The notes: generated from the sequence alone by a model not told the origin. A DNA stretch of 64,000 nt from Alkalibacterium putridalgicola (GCF_900109825.1 NZ_FOBL01000008.1:1-64000); one strand, 5' to 3'; shown: positions 18,045 to 27,859, numbered from the stretch's first letter. Program-made: numbers and translations.

Positions 18045-19118
18045 CTATTCTCCTCCTTTTTCTGCAGTTTTATTGCTTTGCATTTTATCCAGTGCCACAC
18101 GAATGATGTAGTTCGCACCGACAAAGAATATGATTGCAGCAATAACGATATCGGCCATTTCATCGGGTACGCCTGCACGGTTAGGCATGAAGCCAGCCCC
18201 GACATCAAGGACACCAAATAAAATAGAAGAGAAGAATATACCGATCGGATTACCTAACCCAAGTAAGGCAACAGCGATCCCGTTGAACCCTAAACTTGGC
18301 AGTCCACTTTGTGTAAAGAGGTTTCCAAATGTTCCTAATCCGTGAACAGCTCCACCTAAACCAGCTAAACCACCACTGATCAGCATGGACAAAATAATAT
18401 TTCTTTCTGCACTCATACCGGCATAAGTCGAAGCATCTGGATTCAATCCAACCGCTCTGACTTCGAACCCGGCTGTCATCTGAGTCATGAAGACCCAGTA
18501 CAAAATAACAACAATGATAGCAATGAATAGTCCCATATTGATTCTGGAACCTTGAGTCAAGTCTGTTAACCAGCCGACACTCAAACTTGCATTGTCACTG
18601 ACACGATCAGTCGTGTTACCGGTAGTCAGGACATTTCTGATAATATAGTTTGTTAAGTGCAGCGCGGTGTAGTTCAACATGATCGTAACGATAACTTCAC
18701 TTGTTCCAAAGTAAGCACGTAAGGCACCGGCAATACCAGCCCAAACAGCTCCAGCAATGATAGCCGCACCGATACTTAATGTCAGCAGGATGATTCTCGG
18801 TAAATCAGGGAAACTCAAAGCTACCCATATGGCTGCGACCCAGCCAGCCAGCAATTGACCGGCGATCCCGATATTGAAGAATCCTGCTTTAAATGCAATG
18901 GCAAACCCCAAACCTGTAAATGTCAGGACTGTAGCTTGTCTCATTGCTTCACCCATGAAATAAGGACTATTGAATACACCCATCAACATCGCCTGATAGG
19001 CATCGATCGGATTATAGCCGAATAACAGCATTAGAAGTGCCCCAAAAATGAATCCTAAAAGAATGGATAAAGTAGGTATGAGTAAAGCATTAAATCTATT
19101 TTGATTCGTCGTTAGCAA
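18045..19118 (-). CDS. nupP: Nucleoside ABC transporter permease (NupP/YufP-like)
   Basis: Permease of about 357 residues with many hydrophobic segments; FNIGIAGQLLAGWVAA and SEVIVTIMLNY mark the family. The open frame could begin at an ATG at 19139, but the AAAGGAG lies just after that ATG, so the TTG at 19118 (ten bases after the site) is the better start; a CTG one codon earlier is possible. The gene then overlaps the ATPase stop by 23 bases, consistent with coupled translation. Confidence 0.88.
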   Translation of the reverse strand: MLTTNQNRFNALLIPTLSILLGFIFGALLMLLFGYNPIDAYQAMLMGVFNSPYFMGEAMRQATVLTFTGLGFAIAFKAGFFNIGIAGQLLAGWVAAIWVALSFPDLPRIILLTLSIGAAIIAGAVWAGIAGALRAYFGTSEVIVTIMLNYTALHLTNYIIRNVLTTGNTTDRVSDNASLSVGWLTDLTQGSRINMGLFIAIIVVILYWVFMTQMTAGFEVRAVGLNPDASTYAGMSAERNIILSMLISGGLAGLGGAVHGLGTFGNLFTQSGLPSLGFNGIAVALLGLGNPIGIFFSSILFGVLDVGAGFMPNRAGVPDEMADIVIAAIIFFVGANYIIRVALDKMQSNKTAEKGGE

Positions 19119-20730
19119 CAGTCTCACGCTCCTTTCCATCTTTTACAGCGTTCCCGGCTGCTCCAGCCGTTCCAGCTTTGATATCTTTATTGGCTAATTC
19201 TTGTTTCGCTTTTTCAAGCGGAACTCCGGCCATCAAGAGACCCAATTCATTTTCTGATGTTTCGTCTGCATTGACGATCGCAATGATTTTTCCGTCATAC
19301 ATAACAGCTATGCGGTCAGATACATTCATAACTTCATCCAATTCATAACTCATGAGTAAAACAGCTTTTCCATTATCACGTTGTTCGATCAAACGCTTAT
19401 GAATGTATTCGATCGCACCGACATCCAGCCCGCGTGTTGGTTGAGCAGCGATCAGTAAAGCAGGGTCCCTGCTGATTTCTCGCGCAATGATCGCTTTCTG
19501 CTGATTCCCACCAGAAAGTGATGCTGCTGTTGATTCTTCACTTTGTGTACGGACATCGAATTCTTTTATCAGTTTCTTAGCGTATTCTTTGATCTTGTCA
19601 TGCTTCAAGAAACCATTTTTGCTGAACGGTTCCTGATAATACTGCTGAAGACTCATGTTCTCTTCCAGTTTCATCGGCAATACCAGACCGTGACGGTGTC
19701 TGTCTTCAGGGATGTGTCCCAACCCTGTTTCTGTGATCTGACGTGGTTTTTTACCCGTAATGTCATGTCCGTCCAATTTGATCGTTCCCGATTCCACTTT
19801 AGTCAACCCTGTGATGGCTTGAATAAGTTCTGACTGGCCGTTACCGTCAACACCGGCTATCCCTAAAACTTCGCCCGCTTTAACTTCAAGATCGATACCT
19901 TTGACGGCTTCCAATCCACGAGATTCTTTAACAGTCAGGTTCTTGATTTCAAGAACGGGACCTTTAGGTTTGCTGGCTTCTTTATCTACTTTAAATGAAA
20001 CAGAACGTCCGACCATCATGTCAGCCAATTCCTGTTGAGACGTTTCTTTTACGTCAACAGTATTGATACTCTTACCACGACGGATAACTGTACAGCGGTC
20101 AGCAACTTTTTTGATCTCATCCAGTTTGTGCGTAATGATGATGATCGATTTGCCTTCCTCTGTCAATTTCTTCATGATGTCCATCAATTCATCGATTTCC
20201 TGAGGTGTCAGTACCCCTGTCGGTTCATCGAAAATCAGGATGTCCGCACCACGGAACAACGTTTTAAGGATTTCAGCACGCTGCTGCATTCCTACAGTAA
20301 TGTCTTCGATCCTGGCAGACGGGTCTACTGTCAAACCATACCGTTCCGATAAATCTTTTACATCTTTTTCAGCACCTTGATCGTCCATGAATCCATAACG
20401 ATGTTTTTCTTTCCCTAACATGATGTTCTCAGCTACTGTGAATTTATCCACGAGCATGAAATGCTGATGCACCATACCAATACCTAACTGATTCGCTTTT
20501 TCAGGTGAATCAATTTTTTCTTTCTTACCGTTTACATATATTTCTCCTGAAGTCGGTTCTAACAATCCAGACAATATGTTCATCAAAGTGGATTTACCCG
20601 CACCGTTTTCTCCTAAAAGGGCGTGAATCTCACCTTTTTCGACATTTAAATGAATGTTATCATTCGCTTTGAATTCGCCGAATTTTTTTGTAATGCCTTT
20701 CATTTCTATGACTTTTTCTGTCTGTGCCAC
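19096..20730 (-). CDS. nupO: Nucleoside ABC transporter ATP-binding protein (NupO/YufO-like), two ATPase domains
   Basis: A 544-residue duplicated ATPase that drives nucleoside uptake. The first domain has Walker A GENGAGKSTLMN near 40-51 and ILIFDEPTGVLTP near 165. The second has a degenerate Walker A, GVDGNGQSELIQ, near 300, and the signature LSGGNQQKAIIAREI, as in sugar/nucleoside ATPases of this type. It is 163 bases after the lipoprotein gene, behind a hairpin, and overlaps the first permease. The C-terminal Ala/Gly-rich tail is a minor oddity. Confidence 0.93.
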   Translation of the reverse strand: MAQTEKVIEMKGITKKFGEFKANDNIHLNVEKGEIHALLGENGAGKSTLMNILSGLLEPTSGEIYVNGKKEKIDSPEKANQLGIGMVHQHFMLVDKFTVAENIMLGKEKHRYGFMDDQGAEKDVKDLSERYGLTVDPSARIEDITVGMQQRAEILKTLFRGADILIFDEPTGVLTPQEIDELMDIMKKLTEEGKSIIIITHKLDEIKKVADRCTVIRRGKSINTVDVKETSQQELADMMVGRSVSFKVDKEASKPKGPVLEIKNLTVKESRGLEAVKGIDLEVKAGEVLGIAGVDGNGQSELIQAITGLTKVESGTIKLDGHDITGKKPRQITETGLGHIPEDRHRHGLVLPMKLEENMSLQQYYQEPFSKNGFLKHDKIKEYAKKLIKEFDVRTQSEESTAASLSGGNQQKAIIAREISRDPALLIAAQPTRGLDVGAIEYIHKRLIEQRDNGKAVLLMSYELDEVMNVSDRIAVMYDGKIIAIVNADETSENELGLLMAGVPLEKAKQELANKDIKAGTAGAAGNAVKDGKERETVANDESK

Positions 20731-20828
20731 TACCGATCCCTCCCTATCCTCGTTATATTTTTATAACATTTCACATTATTACTTATTCAAAGTATTTGTG
20801 CAAGTGATTTAATTAAATTATTAGAAAA

Positions 20829-20856
20829 AGCGCCAGCCGATAGACCAGCGCTTCAT
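20829..20856 (-). terminator. Attenuating hairpin between the nucleoside lipoprotein and ATPase genes
   Basis: AAGCGC pairs with GCGCTT with further imperfect pairing, and on the minus strand is followed by TTTTTCT. Placed after the lipoprotein gene, it would let that binding protein be made in excess over the transporter subunits. Confidence 0.7.
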
Positions 20857-20893
20857 TATTAACTTTTAGAACTCTGAACTTTGAACTATTTAA

Positions 20894-22000
20894 TTATTCT
20901 TGACTGTATGAGAATTCTGGAACTTCGACTTCTCCGTCGATAACAGCTTGACGAGCTTCTTCTACAGCAGTCCATGCCTCTTCAGAAAGGTTACCTTCTA
21001 CCAAGTCAACGCCGCCTTCTTCTAAACCATAAGCGATCGTTTCTCCACCAGGGAATCCTTCTTCCATTGCCTGGTTAGCAGATTCCTGGATAGCCGTTCC
21101 TACTCGTTTAAGTGTTGAAGTTAGAGTAAGGTTTCCGCCATCGTATTCGCCTTCTTCTTCTTGGTCACGGTCGACACCGATTACCCATAATTGATTATCA
21201 GGATCTGATTCCATGCGGTTACGTGCTTCTGTAAAGACACCGTTACCTACAGCACCAGCTGCGTGGTAAATCACGTCTGCGCCGTTTGAGAACATACCAG
21301 CTGCGATTTGTTGACCAATACCTGCATCACCGAATGACTCTGCATACTGAACGTCTACTTCTACACTGTCATCAGCGTGAGCAACACCGGCAGTAAATCC
21401 TGTTTCGAAACGGTCGATGACTGGTCCGGCGATCCCGCCGATAAATCCGACTTTTCCTGTTTCAGTTGTTTCAGCTGCTGCAACACCGGCTAAGAAAGCT
21501 GCCTGATGGTCTGCGAATGTTAGAGATACAACGTTATCGCGGTCAGAAATATCATCAACGATACCGAAGTGCTGATCCGGATTCTGATCGGCTACCTGGT
21601 TAACTGAATCAAGCAATAAGTATCCAATACCATAAATAATGTCATATCCATCTGTTAAAGCCTGATTCAAGTTAGGTACGAAGTCTGCTGAGTCATCAGA
21701 TTGATAGTATGCGTAACCATCGCCTTCTTCTAGTCCGTTGTTTTGACCCCATTCCTGCATACCTTCCCAGGCTGACTGGTTGAATGAACGGTCGTCTACG
21801 CCACCTTCATCGGTAACCATACCGATCGAGAAGTCAACAGCTTCTGTTTCTTCTCCAGCTTCTTCACCAGAATCAGTTCCTGTTTCTTCTTCTGTTGCTG
21901 GATCCTCAGCTGGATCCGATGCATCTTCTCCTTGACAAGCTGCTAAAAGAAATGCTGATGAACCAATTGCGAGTAAACTTCTTAACTTCATTTTTGACAC
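20894..22000 (-). CDS. nupN: BMP-family nucleoside-binding lipoprotein
   Basis: Substrate-binding lipoprotein of the BMP/Med family that captures nucleosides outside the membrane. About 368 residues: a signal peptide with lipobox FLLAACQG, an acidic linker, then the periplasmic-binding fold beginning FSIGMVTDEGGVDDRSFNQS, which carries the family's DDRSFNQ nucleoside-site motif. The start was set to GTG at 22000: AGGGGG lies seven bases upstream, whereas an ATG three codons later is 16 bases away and the longer frame has no site. It is the first gene of the operon. Confidence 0.93.
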   Translation of the reverse strand: MSKMKLRSLLAIGSSAFLLAACQGEDASDPAEDPATEEETGTDSGEEAGEETEAVDFSIGMVTDEGGVDDRSFNQSAWEGMQEWGQNNGLEEGDGYAYYQSDDSADFVPNLNQALTDGYDIIYGIGYLLLDSVNQVADQNPDQHFGIVDDISDRDNVVSLTFADHQAAFLAGVAAAETTETGKVGFIGGIAGPVIDRFETGFTAGVAHADDSVEVDVQYAESFGDAGIGQQIAAGMFSNGADVIYHAAGAVGNGVFTEARNRMESDPDNQLWVIGVDRDQEEEGEYDGGNLTLTSTLKRVGTAIQESANQAMEEGFPGGETIAYGLEEGGVDLVEGNLSEEAWTAVEEARQAVIDGEVEVPEFSYSQE

Positions 22001-22049
22001 GGTAATTCCCCCTACTGTTTTTTTAGTTGCTTTAAGGGTCAAAGAAGTT

Positions 22050-22084
22050 CTATTACAGTGAAGGTCTTAAGATTACCGTAATAG
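22050..22084 (-). other. Hairpin in the leader of the nucleoside transporter operon
   Basis: CTATTAC at 22050-22056 pairs with GTAATAG at 22078-22084 around 21 bases, about 50 bases before the GTG start. It does not match the purine riboswitch core that I know. Its role is unknown. Confidence 0.35.
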
Positions 22085-22190
22085 TTCAACTGTTAACCCT
22101 TTCATGGATATATAGTAACACTCCTGTAATAAAAATGAAAGTTAAAATTTTTTAATCTTTTTTTAACCTGCTTTTATCAATATAAACCAG

Positions 22191-24557
22191 CTAATTTTCA
22201 TTTGCTTGTTCAGCGTTATCAGCCATCTGATCTTCCGTCACAAGGACTTCCCTCGGTTTAGATCCTTCGTGCGGCCCCACGATTCCCCGGACCTCCATTT
22301 CATCTACGATTCGCGCTGCCCGGTTGTATCCGATCCTGAAACGTCTCTGTAACAAGGAGATACTTGCGGTCTGCATGTCGACGACCAGATCGACGGCATC
22401 GTTGTAAAGTTCGTCTTCAGACTCGCCTGCTTCTGTTTTCGGTTCATCTTTAGGGATCATTTCTTCAACATAATTGGCTTCCTGCTGATCTTTTACAAAT
22501 TGGACGACAGCTTCCACCTCTTCATCGGAAATAAACGCCCCCTGCACACGGGTGGCTTTGTTGGCACCCATCGGCTGGAAGAGCATATCTCCTCGGCCTA
22601 AGAGCTTTTCAGCGCCGTTACTGTCCAGGATCGTACGTGAGTCGGTCCCGCTTGATACGGCAAAAGCAATGCGCGACGGCACGTTGGCTTTGATGATCCC
22701 TGTGATAACATCCACACTCGGTCTTTGTGTGGCCAGGATCATATGGATACCAGCAGCCCGGGCCATTTGAGCGAGTCTTATGATCGCATCCTCCACTTCA
22801 TTGGAAGCAACCATCATCAAATCGGCCAGCTCGTCGACGATAACGACAATGTAAGGCAGTGGCAGTAAGCCCTCATCATTTTCAGCGTTCTTCTTCTTGA
22901 CGTACTGATTATACCCTTCCATATTACGGGTCCCGCTGGCCGCAAACAGTTCATATCGACGTTCCATTTCCTGAACCACTTTATGCAGCGCCTGAGCGGC
23001 TTTCTTCGGATTGGTCACGACGGGTGTCAGGAGGTGCGGAATGCCGTTGTAGACGTTCAATTCGACCATTTTCGGGTCGATCATCATCAGCTTGACTTCA
23101 TTGGGTTTCGCTTTGAGTAAAAGGCTGGTGATCATGCCGTTGATCGAGACGGATTTACCCGAACCGGTCGCTCCGGCAACAAGCAAGTGAGGCATTTTCG
23201 CCAAATCAGCCATGGCTACATTCCCAGCGATATCCCGGCCTAAAGGTACTTCTAAAAGTTTTTCTTTATTATTGACTTGTCCTTCGATGGTATCTCTGAA
23301 GGAAACAGTGCTGACTTCAGAGTTCGGCACTTCGATCCCGATGACTGCCTTGCCAGGAATAGGTGCTTCCATCCGGATATCTTTGGCAGCCAGCGCCAGC
23401 GCCAAGTCATCGGCTAAGTTGACGATCTTACTGACTTTCACACCTGTAGCAGGCTGAATCTCGTATTTCGTTACAGCCGGGCCAAGATTGGCTTTGGTCA
23501 CTTTCGCTTTCACACCAAAACTTTCAAACGTTTCTTCCAGTTTTTTGACGTTTTTCTGGATGATCGAATATTCATCTGACTGGTCCACAGCTTCATGTTC
23601 ATCTAAAAGTGTAACAGGAGGGAGTTTATACGACTGGTTTTCTTCTTCCCCGATCTCAAATTCCACCGGACCGTCTTCTGCTGTACTTTCATCTGTCTGA
23701 CCGGTTTCTTTGGCTTGTTTCGCAGACTCTTTGTTCTCCACCTGCTGCTTGTACTTTGCCTGCAGTTCCTGATAACCTTCGATTTCCAGAGCTGTCTGCT
23801 CGGATTCCTGGTTCTGGTTCTGCATGACGCTTTCTTCTCTAGGATCACCTGGCTGAGTGACAACTGTCTTATCCGGTTTATTCTTCTCTTTTTTAGATTT
23901 GGACTTGCCTTTGTTGTTCTTTCTGATCTTGGCTTTTTCAGAACGTTTGGCTCTGAACTCTTTGTAGCCATTCCCTATCCACATGAGGACAGCTTTGAGA
24001 GCATGTCTTATGCGGTCAAACAGCTGACGGTAAGAAAATTGGAAAAAGGTCATGATCCCAAAAAAGACGAGCGCGATGATCATCAGGTATGTCCCTACCA
24101 CACTAAACAGGAAATAACTGACACTGAAGAACAATGAACCGATCATGCCTCCGCCTATATCCGTCCCGATAGTATTGGATGTGAACTGCGGCCAGAAAAA
24201 GCGCCAGGTCGCCACGACACTGTTTATGGAATCATTGATGATCGGTGCGAACCACCGTGAATGAAGAAAAACCAGCCAGGCAGTATATAAAAGTGCGCCA
24301 CCTCGTGTTCTGGCTCCTTTCAGGCTTGGCCAGTCACCTTTAAGTATGAGATAAATGCCGAGTCCTAATAATATGATTGCTGAAAATGTATAGGTTTCGC
24401 CAACGAAAAATCGCAGGACATTGGTAAAGAATCGTCCCACAAAACCGAATGATCCCAAAGTCAGGATACTCATGAATGACAGGATGAATCCGATCCATTC
24501 CGGTGCGATGACGTGCTGTTTTTTCTTTGGTCTTCCTCGTTTCTTTGTACGTGCCAT
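22191..24557 (-). CDS. ftsK: DNA translocase FtsK/SpoIIIE
   Basis: Septal DNA pump of 788 residues. A basic N-terminus precedes about four membrane segments (residues 18-175), a charged linker follows to about 300, then the hexameric motor with Walker [14 protein letters not shown] near 460-472, Walker [13 protein letters not shown] and the RPSVDVITG loop. The C-terminal winged-helix gamma domain ([20 protein letters not shown]) recognises polar DNA motifs. It moves the terminus region of the chromosome through the closing septum. It is a single-gene unit, shorter in the linker than the E. coli protein, as usual in Bacillota. Confidence 0.96.
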   Translation of the reverse strand: MARTKKRGRPKKKQHVIAPEWIGFILSFMSILTLGSFGFVGRFFTNVLRFFVGETYTFSAIILLGLGIYLILKGDWPSLKGARTRGGALLYTAWLVFLHSRWFAPIINDSINSVVATWRFFWPQFTSNTIGTDIGGGMIGSLFFSVSYFLFSVVGTYLMIIALVFFGIMTFFQFSYRQLFDRIRHALKAVLMWIGNGYKEFRAKRSEKAKIRKNNKGKSKSKKEKNKPDKTVVTQPGDPREESVMQNQNQESEQTALEIEGYQELQAKYKQQVENKESAKQAKETGQTDESTAEDGPVEFEIGEEENQSYKLPPVTLLDEHEAVDQSDEYSIIQKNVKKLEETFESFGVKAKVTKANLGPAVTKYEIQPATGVKVSKIVNLADDLALALAAKDIRMEAPIPGKAVIGIEVPNSEVSTVSFRDTIEGQVNNKEKLLEVPLGRDIAGNVAMADLAKMPHLLVAGATGSGKSVSINGMITSLLLKAKPNEVKLMMIDPKMVELNVYNGIPHLLTPVVTNPKKAAQALHKVVQEMERRYELFAASGTRNMEGYNQYVKKKNAENDEGLLPLPYIVVIVDELADLMMVASNEVEDAIIRLAQMARAAGIHMILATQRPSVDVITGIIKANVPSRIAFAVSSGTDSRTILDSNGAEKLLGRGDMLFQPMGANKATRVQGAFISDEEVEAVVQFVKDQQEANYVEEMIPKDEPKTEAGESEDELYNDAVDLVVDMQTASISLLQRRFRIGYNRAARIVDEMEVRGIVGPHEGSKPREVLVTEDQMADNAEQANEN

Positions 24558-24730
24558 CTCTGCACTCCTTCCTTGATATTCTGGTTAATTATAGCATGAA
24601 ATGTCTTTCCAAGGTAGGCCGGGTCTGACTCTAACTGGTTAGTGAATGCTATCTTTTGACCTAAGCCTCTATAGACAAGTAAACTGATAGTATACCAAAA
24701 ATATCTATTGGACTATAAAAAGGAGGATTT

Positions 24731-25105
24731 ATGATGGGTTCTTTATTTAAAGATTTTTTTGATCAGGGGAAAAACCGCGACTCCAGTGGTGAAGTCATTT
24801 ACACGAATGATCCATTGGGAAGTTCCGGCAAACAGAAGATGCGTGCAGAAATTTCAGGACGTGTCCAAGGTGTAGGTTTCCGCTTTTCAACCAAACAATC
24901 TGCAGATGAGTTAGGTGTCAAAGGTATTGTGCGCAATGAACCCGACGGAACTGTTTATGTGGAAGGTGTCGGGGAGCAGGATCAGTTAAATCGATTCATC
25001 GAAGCCCTTCGCAAAGGACCTTCTCCTGCTGCAGAAGTGGAGAAAGTTGTCGTGACCTATGACCAAAACATTGAAGAAAAATCAAATTTTTCACAGGCCA
25101 ATTGA
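24731..25105 (+). CDS. Acylphosphatase with N-terminal extension
   Basis: Small enzyme that hydrolyses acyl phosphates. The core from about residue 37 (MRAEISGRVQGVGFRF) keeps the phosphate-binding loop GRVQGVGFR with its Arg and the VRNEPDGTV motif with the catalytic Asn. At 124 residues it is longer than the usual 90 because of an N-terminal stretch of about 36 residues, MMGSLFKDFFDQGK onward, with no known domain. AAAAGGAGG lies just upstream; either of two tandem ATGs may start. It is followed 82 bases later by yidC on the same strand. Confidence 0.9.
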   Translation: MMGSLFKDFFDQGKNRDSSGEVIYTNDPLGSSGKQKMRAEISGRVQGVGFRFSTKQSADELGVKGIVRNEPDGTVYVEGVGEQDQLNRFIEALRKGPSPAAEVEKVVVTYDQNIEEKSNFSQAN

Positions 25106-25187
25106 ATTCTTTCTTCCATTAAGGTATAGTGGTGAATAGCGTGTTAGGAAACCTAACCACTAATTCAACTTAAAGGATTGAATATAA

Positions 25188-26168
25188 TTGAAAAACCGTA
25201 CAAAAAGATGGCTTTTATCAGGTGGAATGCTCTCCATCGTTTTATTTTTATCAGGGTGTATGCGAGTCGATGAAGCTGGTAATCCTACCGGTGGCATGTC
25301 ACAGTTCCTCTATGATTACCTCGTCCTGCCGACACAAAATTTCATAGAGATCCTGGCAGATATCACCGGAAGTTACGGATTGGCGATCATTGCGATTACC
25401 TTTATCGTTCGAATTTTGATCCTGCCTTTATCGATCAAACAGCAGCGTACGACTATGGAACAGCAGGCAAAAATGTCCACAGTCAAGCCGGTTACTGATG
25501 AGATTCAAGCTGAAATGAAAGAAACAAACGATCAAAAAGAGAAACAGGAACTCCAGGCAGAGATGATGGAGATTTATCGAGAAAATAACGTCAATATGCT
25601 GGGTGGTCTATCTGGGTGCCTGCCGCTGCTGATTCAATTGCCGGTATTCACCGCCATGTTCCAGGCGATCCGCATGTCCGAATCTATTCAAAGCGCCACA
25701 TGGTTAGGGATCAATCTTGGTGATCCAAGTATCTTCCTCGCTGTGCTGACCGGTGTTTTATATTTCATCCAGACAAAAGTCATGCAGGCGGGTATGCCCG
25801 AAGAAACGCGCAAGCAGACAGGTGCCATGATGTACATGAGTCCTGTGATGATTTTGATATTCTCGATCACTGGTCCGGCCGGGCTGACTTTATACTGGTT
25901 CGCCGGTGGATTTGTAGCGATCGGCCAGTCGCTGATCACGAACTTATACTACAAACCAAAACTGGAAAAAGAGATGGAGAAAAAGCACGGTGGCAAACCT
26001 GTGATCAAACGTAAGAAACGCAAGCGTAAAACAGTCCAAGCCACTGAAACTGACACTGAATCGAAACAGCTCAACCCTGCTCCTTCCGCAAAAAACAGAC
26101 GACGCAATCAAAGTCCGTTTGAGCAGAAAGAGCGCAGAAATACAGGTAAACAGAAACGCAACAAGTAA
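25188..26168 (+). CDS. yidC: Membrane protein insertase YidC/OxaA, lipoprotein type
   Basis: Inserts and folds proteins in the cytoplasmic membrane, alone or with SecYEG. The 326 residues begin with a lipoprotein signal, LSIVLFLSGCMRV, then five membrane segments; GSYGLAIIAITFIVRILILPL carries the conserved Arg of the hydrophilic groove. The C-terminal 60 residues are strongly basic (KRKKRKRKTVQ), which in Gram-positive homologues contacts ribosomes. Translation starts at TTG 25188 after AAAGGA; no ATG fits. It is followed by a strong terminator. Confidence 0.94.
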   Translation: MKNRTKRWLLSGGMLSIVLFLSGCMRVDEAGNPTGGMSQFLYDYLVLPTQNFIEILADITGSYGLAIIAITFIVRILILPLSIKQQRTTMEQQAKMSTVKPVTDEIQAEMKETNDQKEKQELQAEMMEIYRENNVNMLGGLSGCLPLLIQLPVFTAMFQAIRMSESIQSATWLGINLGDPSIFLAVLTGVLYFIQTKVMQAGMPEETRKQTGAMMYMSPVMILIFSITGPAGLTLYWFAGGFVAIGQSLITNLYYKPKLEKEMEKKHGGKPVIKRKKRKRKTVQATETDTESKQLNPAPSAKNRRRNQSPFEQKERRNTGKQKRNK

Positions 26169-26180
26169 GTAGTATGATAA

Positions 26181-26206
26181 AAGGAGACGCCTCGGCGTCT
26201 CCTTTT
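26181..26206 (+). terminator. Terminator of yidC
   Basis: GGAGACGCC, loop TC, GGCGTCTCC, then five T residues, 13 bases after the stop. Confidence 0.92.
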
Positions 26207-26228
26207 TCTTTTGCTTTTAAATGGGGTG

Positions 26229-26300
26229 ACGATGTGGCCAAGGCCACATCGTTTCCTTATTGAGATCTTTCAGGTGGTAAGCAATCGCCTGGGCGATTGC
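26229..26300. repeat. Two tight hairpins, 50 bases apart
   Basis: ACGATGTGGCC/GGCCACATCGT at 26229-26252 and GCAATCGCC/GGCGATTGC at 26281-26300 each have only a two-base centre. The centres are at 26240.5 and 26290.5. Their sequences are unrelated, but the spacing is close to the 51-52-base period of the array that starts right after them. Confidence 0.7.
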
Positions 26301-26305
26301 CGTCC

Positions 26306-26745
26306 TTTTAGGTCTTATCTTAGTCGTTGGTGTTTACTCGTCTGCTCTTCTGCTCGTGACTGCGACATTTTGTCCGCCCATCTGTTCACTCATCCGCTTC
26401 TCTGCTCGCGACTGCGACATTTCACCTCCATAACTGTTCACTCATCGGTTCCTCTGCTCGTGACTGCGACATTTCGACCGTCTAATTGTTCACTCATCCG
26501 CTTCTCTGCTCGCGACTGCGACATTTCGTCCGTCTAACTGTTCACTCATCCGCTTCTCTGCTCGCGACTGCGTCATTTCGTGCACCTACCTGTTCACTCA
26601 TCGCCTTCTCTGCTCGCGACTGCGACATTTCGTCCACCTACCTGTTCACTCGACCGCTCCTCTGCTCGTGACTGCGACATTTCATCCACCTAACTGTTCA
26701 CTCATCGCCTTCTCTGCTCGCGACTGCGACATTCTACTCTGAAAT
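26306..26745. repeat. 52-base tandem array D, eight clear units plus one decayed
   Basis: GACTGCG starts at 26358, 26410, 26462, 26514, 26566, 26618, 26670 and 26722, always 52 bases apart. A typical unit reads GACTGCGACATTTCG, a variable six to eight bases, CTGTTCACTCATC, then a CTCTGCTCG end. A decayed unit sits at 26306 (only its TGTTTACTCG part is kept). The core matches array A at the left edge of the window. It lies between convergent genes yidC and the NERD gene. No protein is supported: the period rotates the frame. Confidence 0.9.
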
Positions 26746-26772
26746 CTAAAACATCTAAAGTTAACCCTCTGT

Positions 26773-27702
26773 TCAAGAAAGACTATGCAATAACCGTCCT
26801 ATTCTTCTTTTAATCAACTTTCCATCGATCCAGTCATACACTAGTGCTGTTGTAAGTTTTGTTTCCGGGAAAAGCAAGGTAAGTTCATCTATATGACTTA
26901 GCAGCAGTCTGTCATTTTTCCGTTGTTCACCGCAGTCCCGACAGATAGCCTGACGCTGGGTCAGTTTCAAGTTGAATGAATGGCAGTTACTGCAGATGAG
27001 TCCTTTTCTCAAATCTTCGTAAGCATAATTTTGAGGTGTTCCTCTGTACTTTTCGCCGCTTCTGCTTTCCGACTGCAGCTTATTGATGAGCCGGATGCAT
27101 TCTTTTGATGACTGTGTCTGATTCTTTTTCAGTTTCTCAAAGTGCTTCCTGATTTGTGTCGGCAGAATAAACGGGTCACTGATTTTTGCATCGTATAGCG
27201 TAAAGGCTGGATTGACGAAAATCACATACGAATGTACCTCAAAAGTTTCAGTCCACTGACTTAAAATCTGCCGAAGAACTTTCTCTGTCCGGTTCAATTG
27301 GATACTCGGACAGATGAATTCCTGTCCTTTGAGACGGCGGAAGTGTCCCGACAACTGCTGGTGTTCCCCTTCATAATTTTTCACTTCATACAGATTGAGC
27401 GTGTTGCCAATAAGGATCAGGGCATCGATCTGTGCTGTCGACCCGTTGTAAGTGATTAGCCGGTCCTGCAGACATTCCCTATCCGTACCCAGATAATTCT
27501 GAATAAGCTTGTCAAAGAGTGCTTCGCCCTCAAACCCCTTTTGCAGATTGATCATATACTGCTGCTGAGCATGCGCCAAATGAGTCCGGCTGTTCAGCGA
27601 CTCCAGTATTTTCAGCTGATCTGATTTCTTTCTCTTCGTCTCGTTCGTCCTTTCCATCCTGTTAATCATGTATGACATGTCAGTCATCTCCATCATGTCC
27701 AT
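26773..27702 (-). CDS. NERD (nuclease-related) domain protein with C-terminal zinc ribbon
   Basis: The 309 residues contain a NERD domain near 50-160: FEGEALFDKLIQNY, then AQIDALILIGNTLNLYEVKNYEG, where the Asp and the E-x-K pair match the PD-(D/E)xK nuclease-like core. A putative zinc ribbon follows near 230-260 (CSNCHSF, CRDCGEQ). GGAGGAG lies just upstream of the ATG. The role of NERD proteins is mostly unknown; DNA processing is suggested from the fold. It stands alone, convergent with yidC across array D. Nuclease activity is inference. Confidence 0.85.
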   Translation of the reverse strand: MDMMEMTDMSYMINRMERTNETKRKKSDQLKILESLNSRTHLAHAQQQYMINLQKGFEGEALFDKLIQNYLGTDRECLQDRLITYNGSTAQIDALILIGNTLNLYEVKNYEGEHQQLSGHFRRLKGQEFICPSIQLNRTEKVLRQILSQWTETFEVHSYVIFVNPAFTLYDAKISDPFILPTQIRKHFEKLKKNQTQSSKECIRLINKLQSESRSGEKYRGTPQNYAYEDLRKGLICSNCHSFNLKLTQRQAICRDCGEQRKNDRLLLSHIDELTLLFPETKLTTALVYDWIDGKLIKRRIGRLLHSLS

Positions 27703-27787
27703 TTATGCTCCTCCAATTCTATAGAAATTCATAATTCCTTCTATAGTAATTACTACCCAACAAATCAGAAACTGACTTTTTTTGTCA

Positions 27788-27827
27788 AAAAAACTCCGAA
27801 CCATACATAAAGATGTACGGTTCAGAG
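27788..27827 (-). terminator. Terminator of the ArlRS-like operon
   Basis: On the minus strand CTGAACCGTACA pairs with TGTATGGTTCGG (one mismatch/wobble), followed by seven T residues. Confidence 0.88.
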
Positions 27828-27859
27828 TGAAGGTATTCTATTCTAGATGATATTCTTTA

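Noticed and set aside
22001-22190. Purine riboswitch before the nucleoside transporter operon
   Set aside because: There is a hairpin but no match to the conserved purine aptamer core or a following terminator.
26211-26671. Open frames rich in Leu, Ser, Thr and Arg across array D
   Set aside because: They are frame by-products of the 52-base repeat; no ribosome site and the frame rotates between units.
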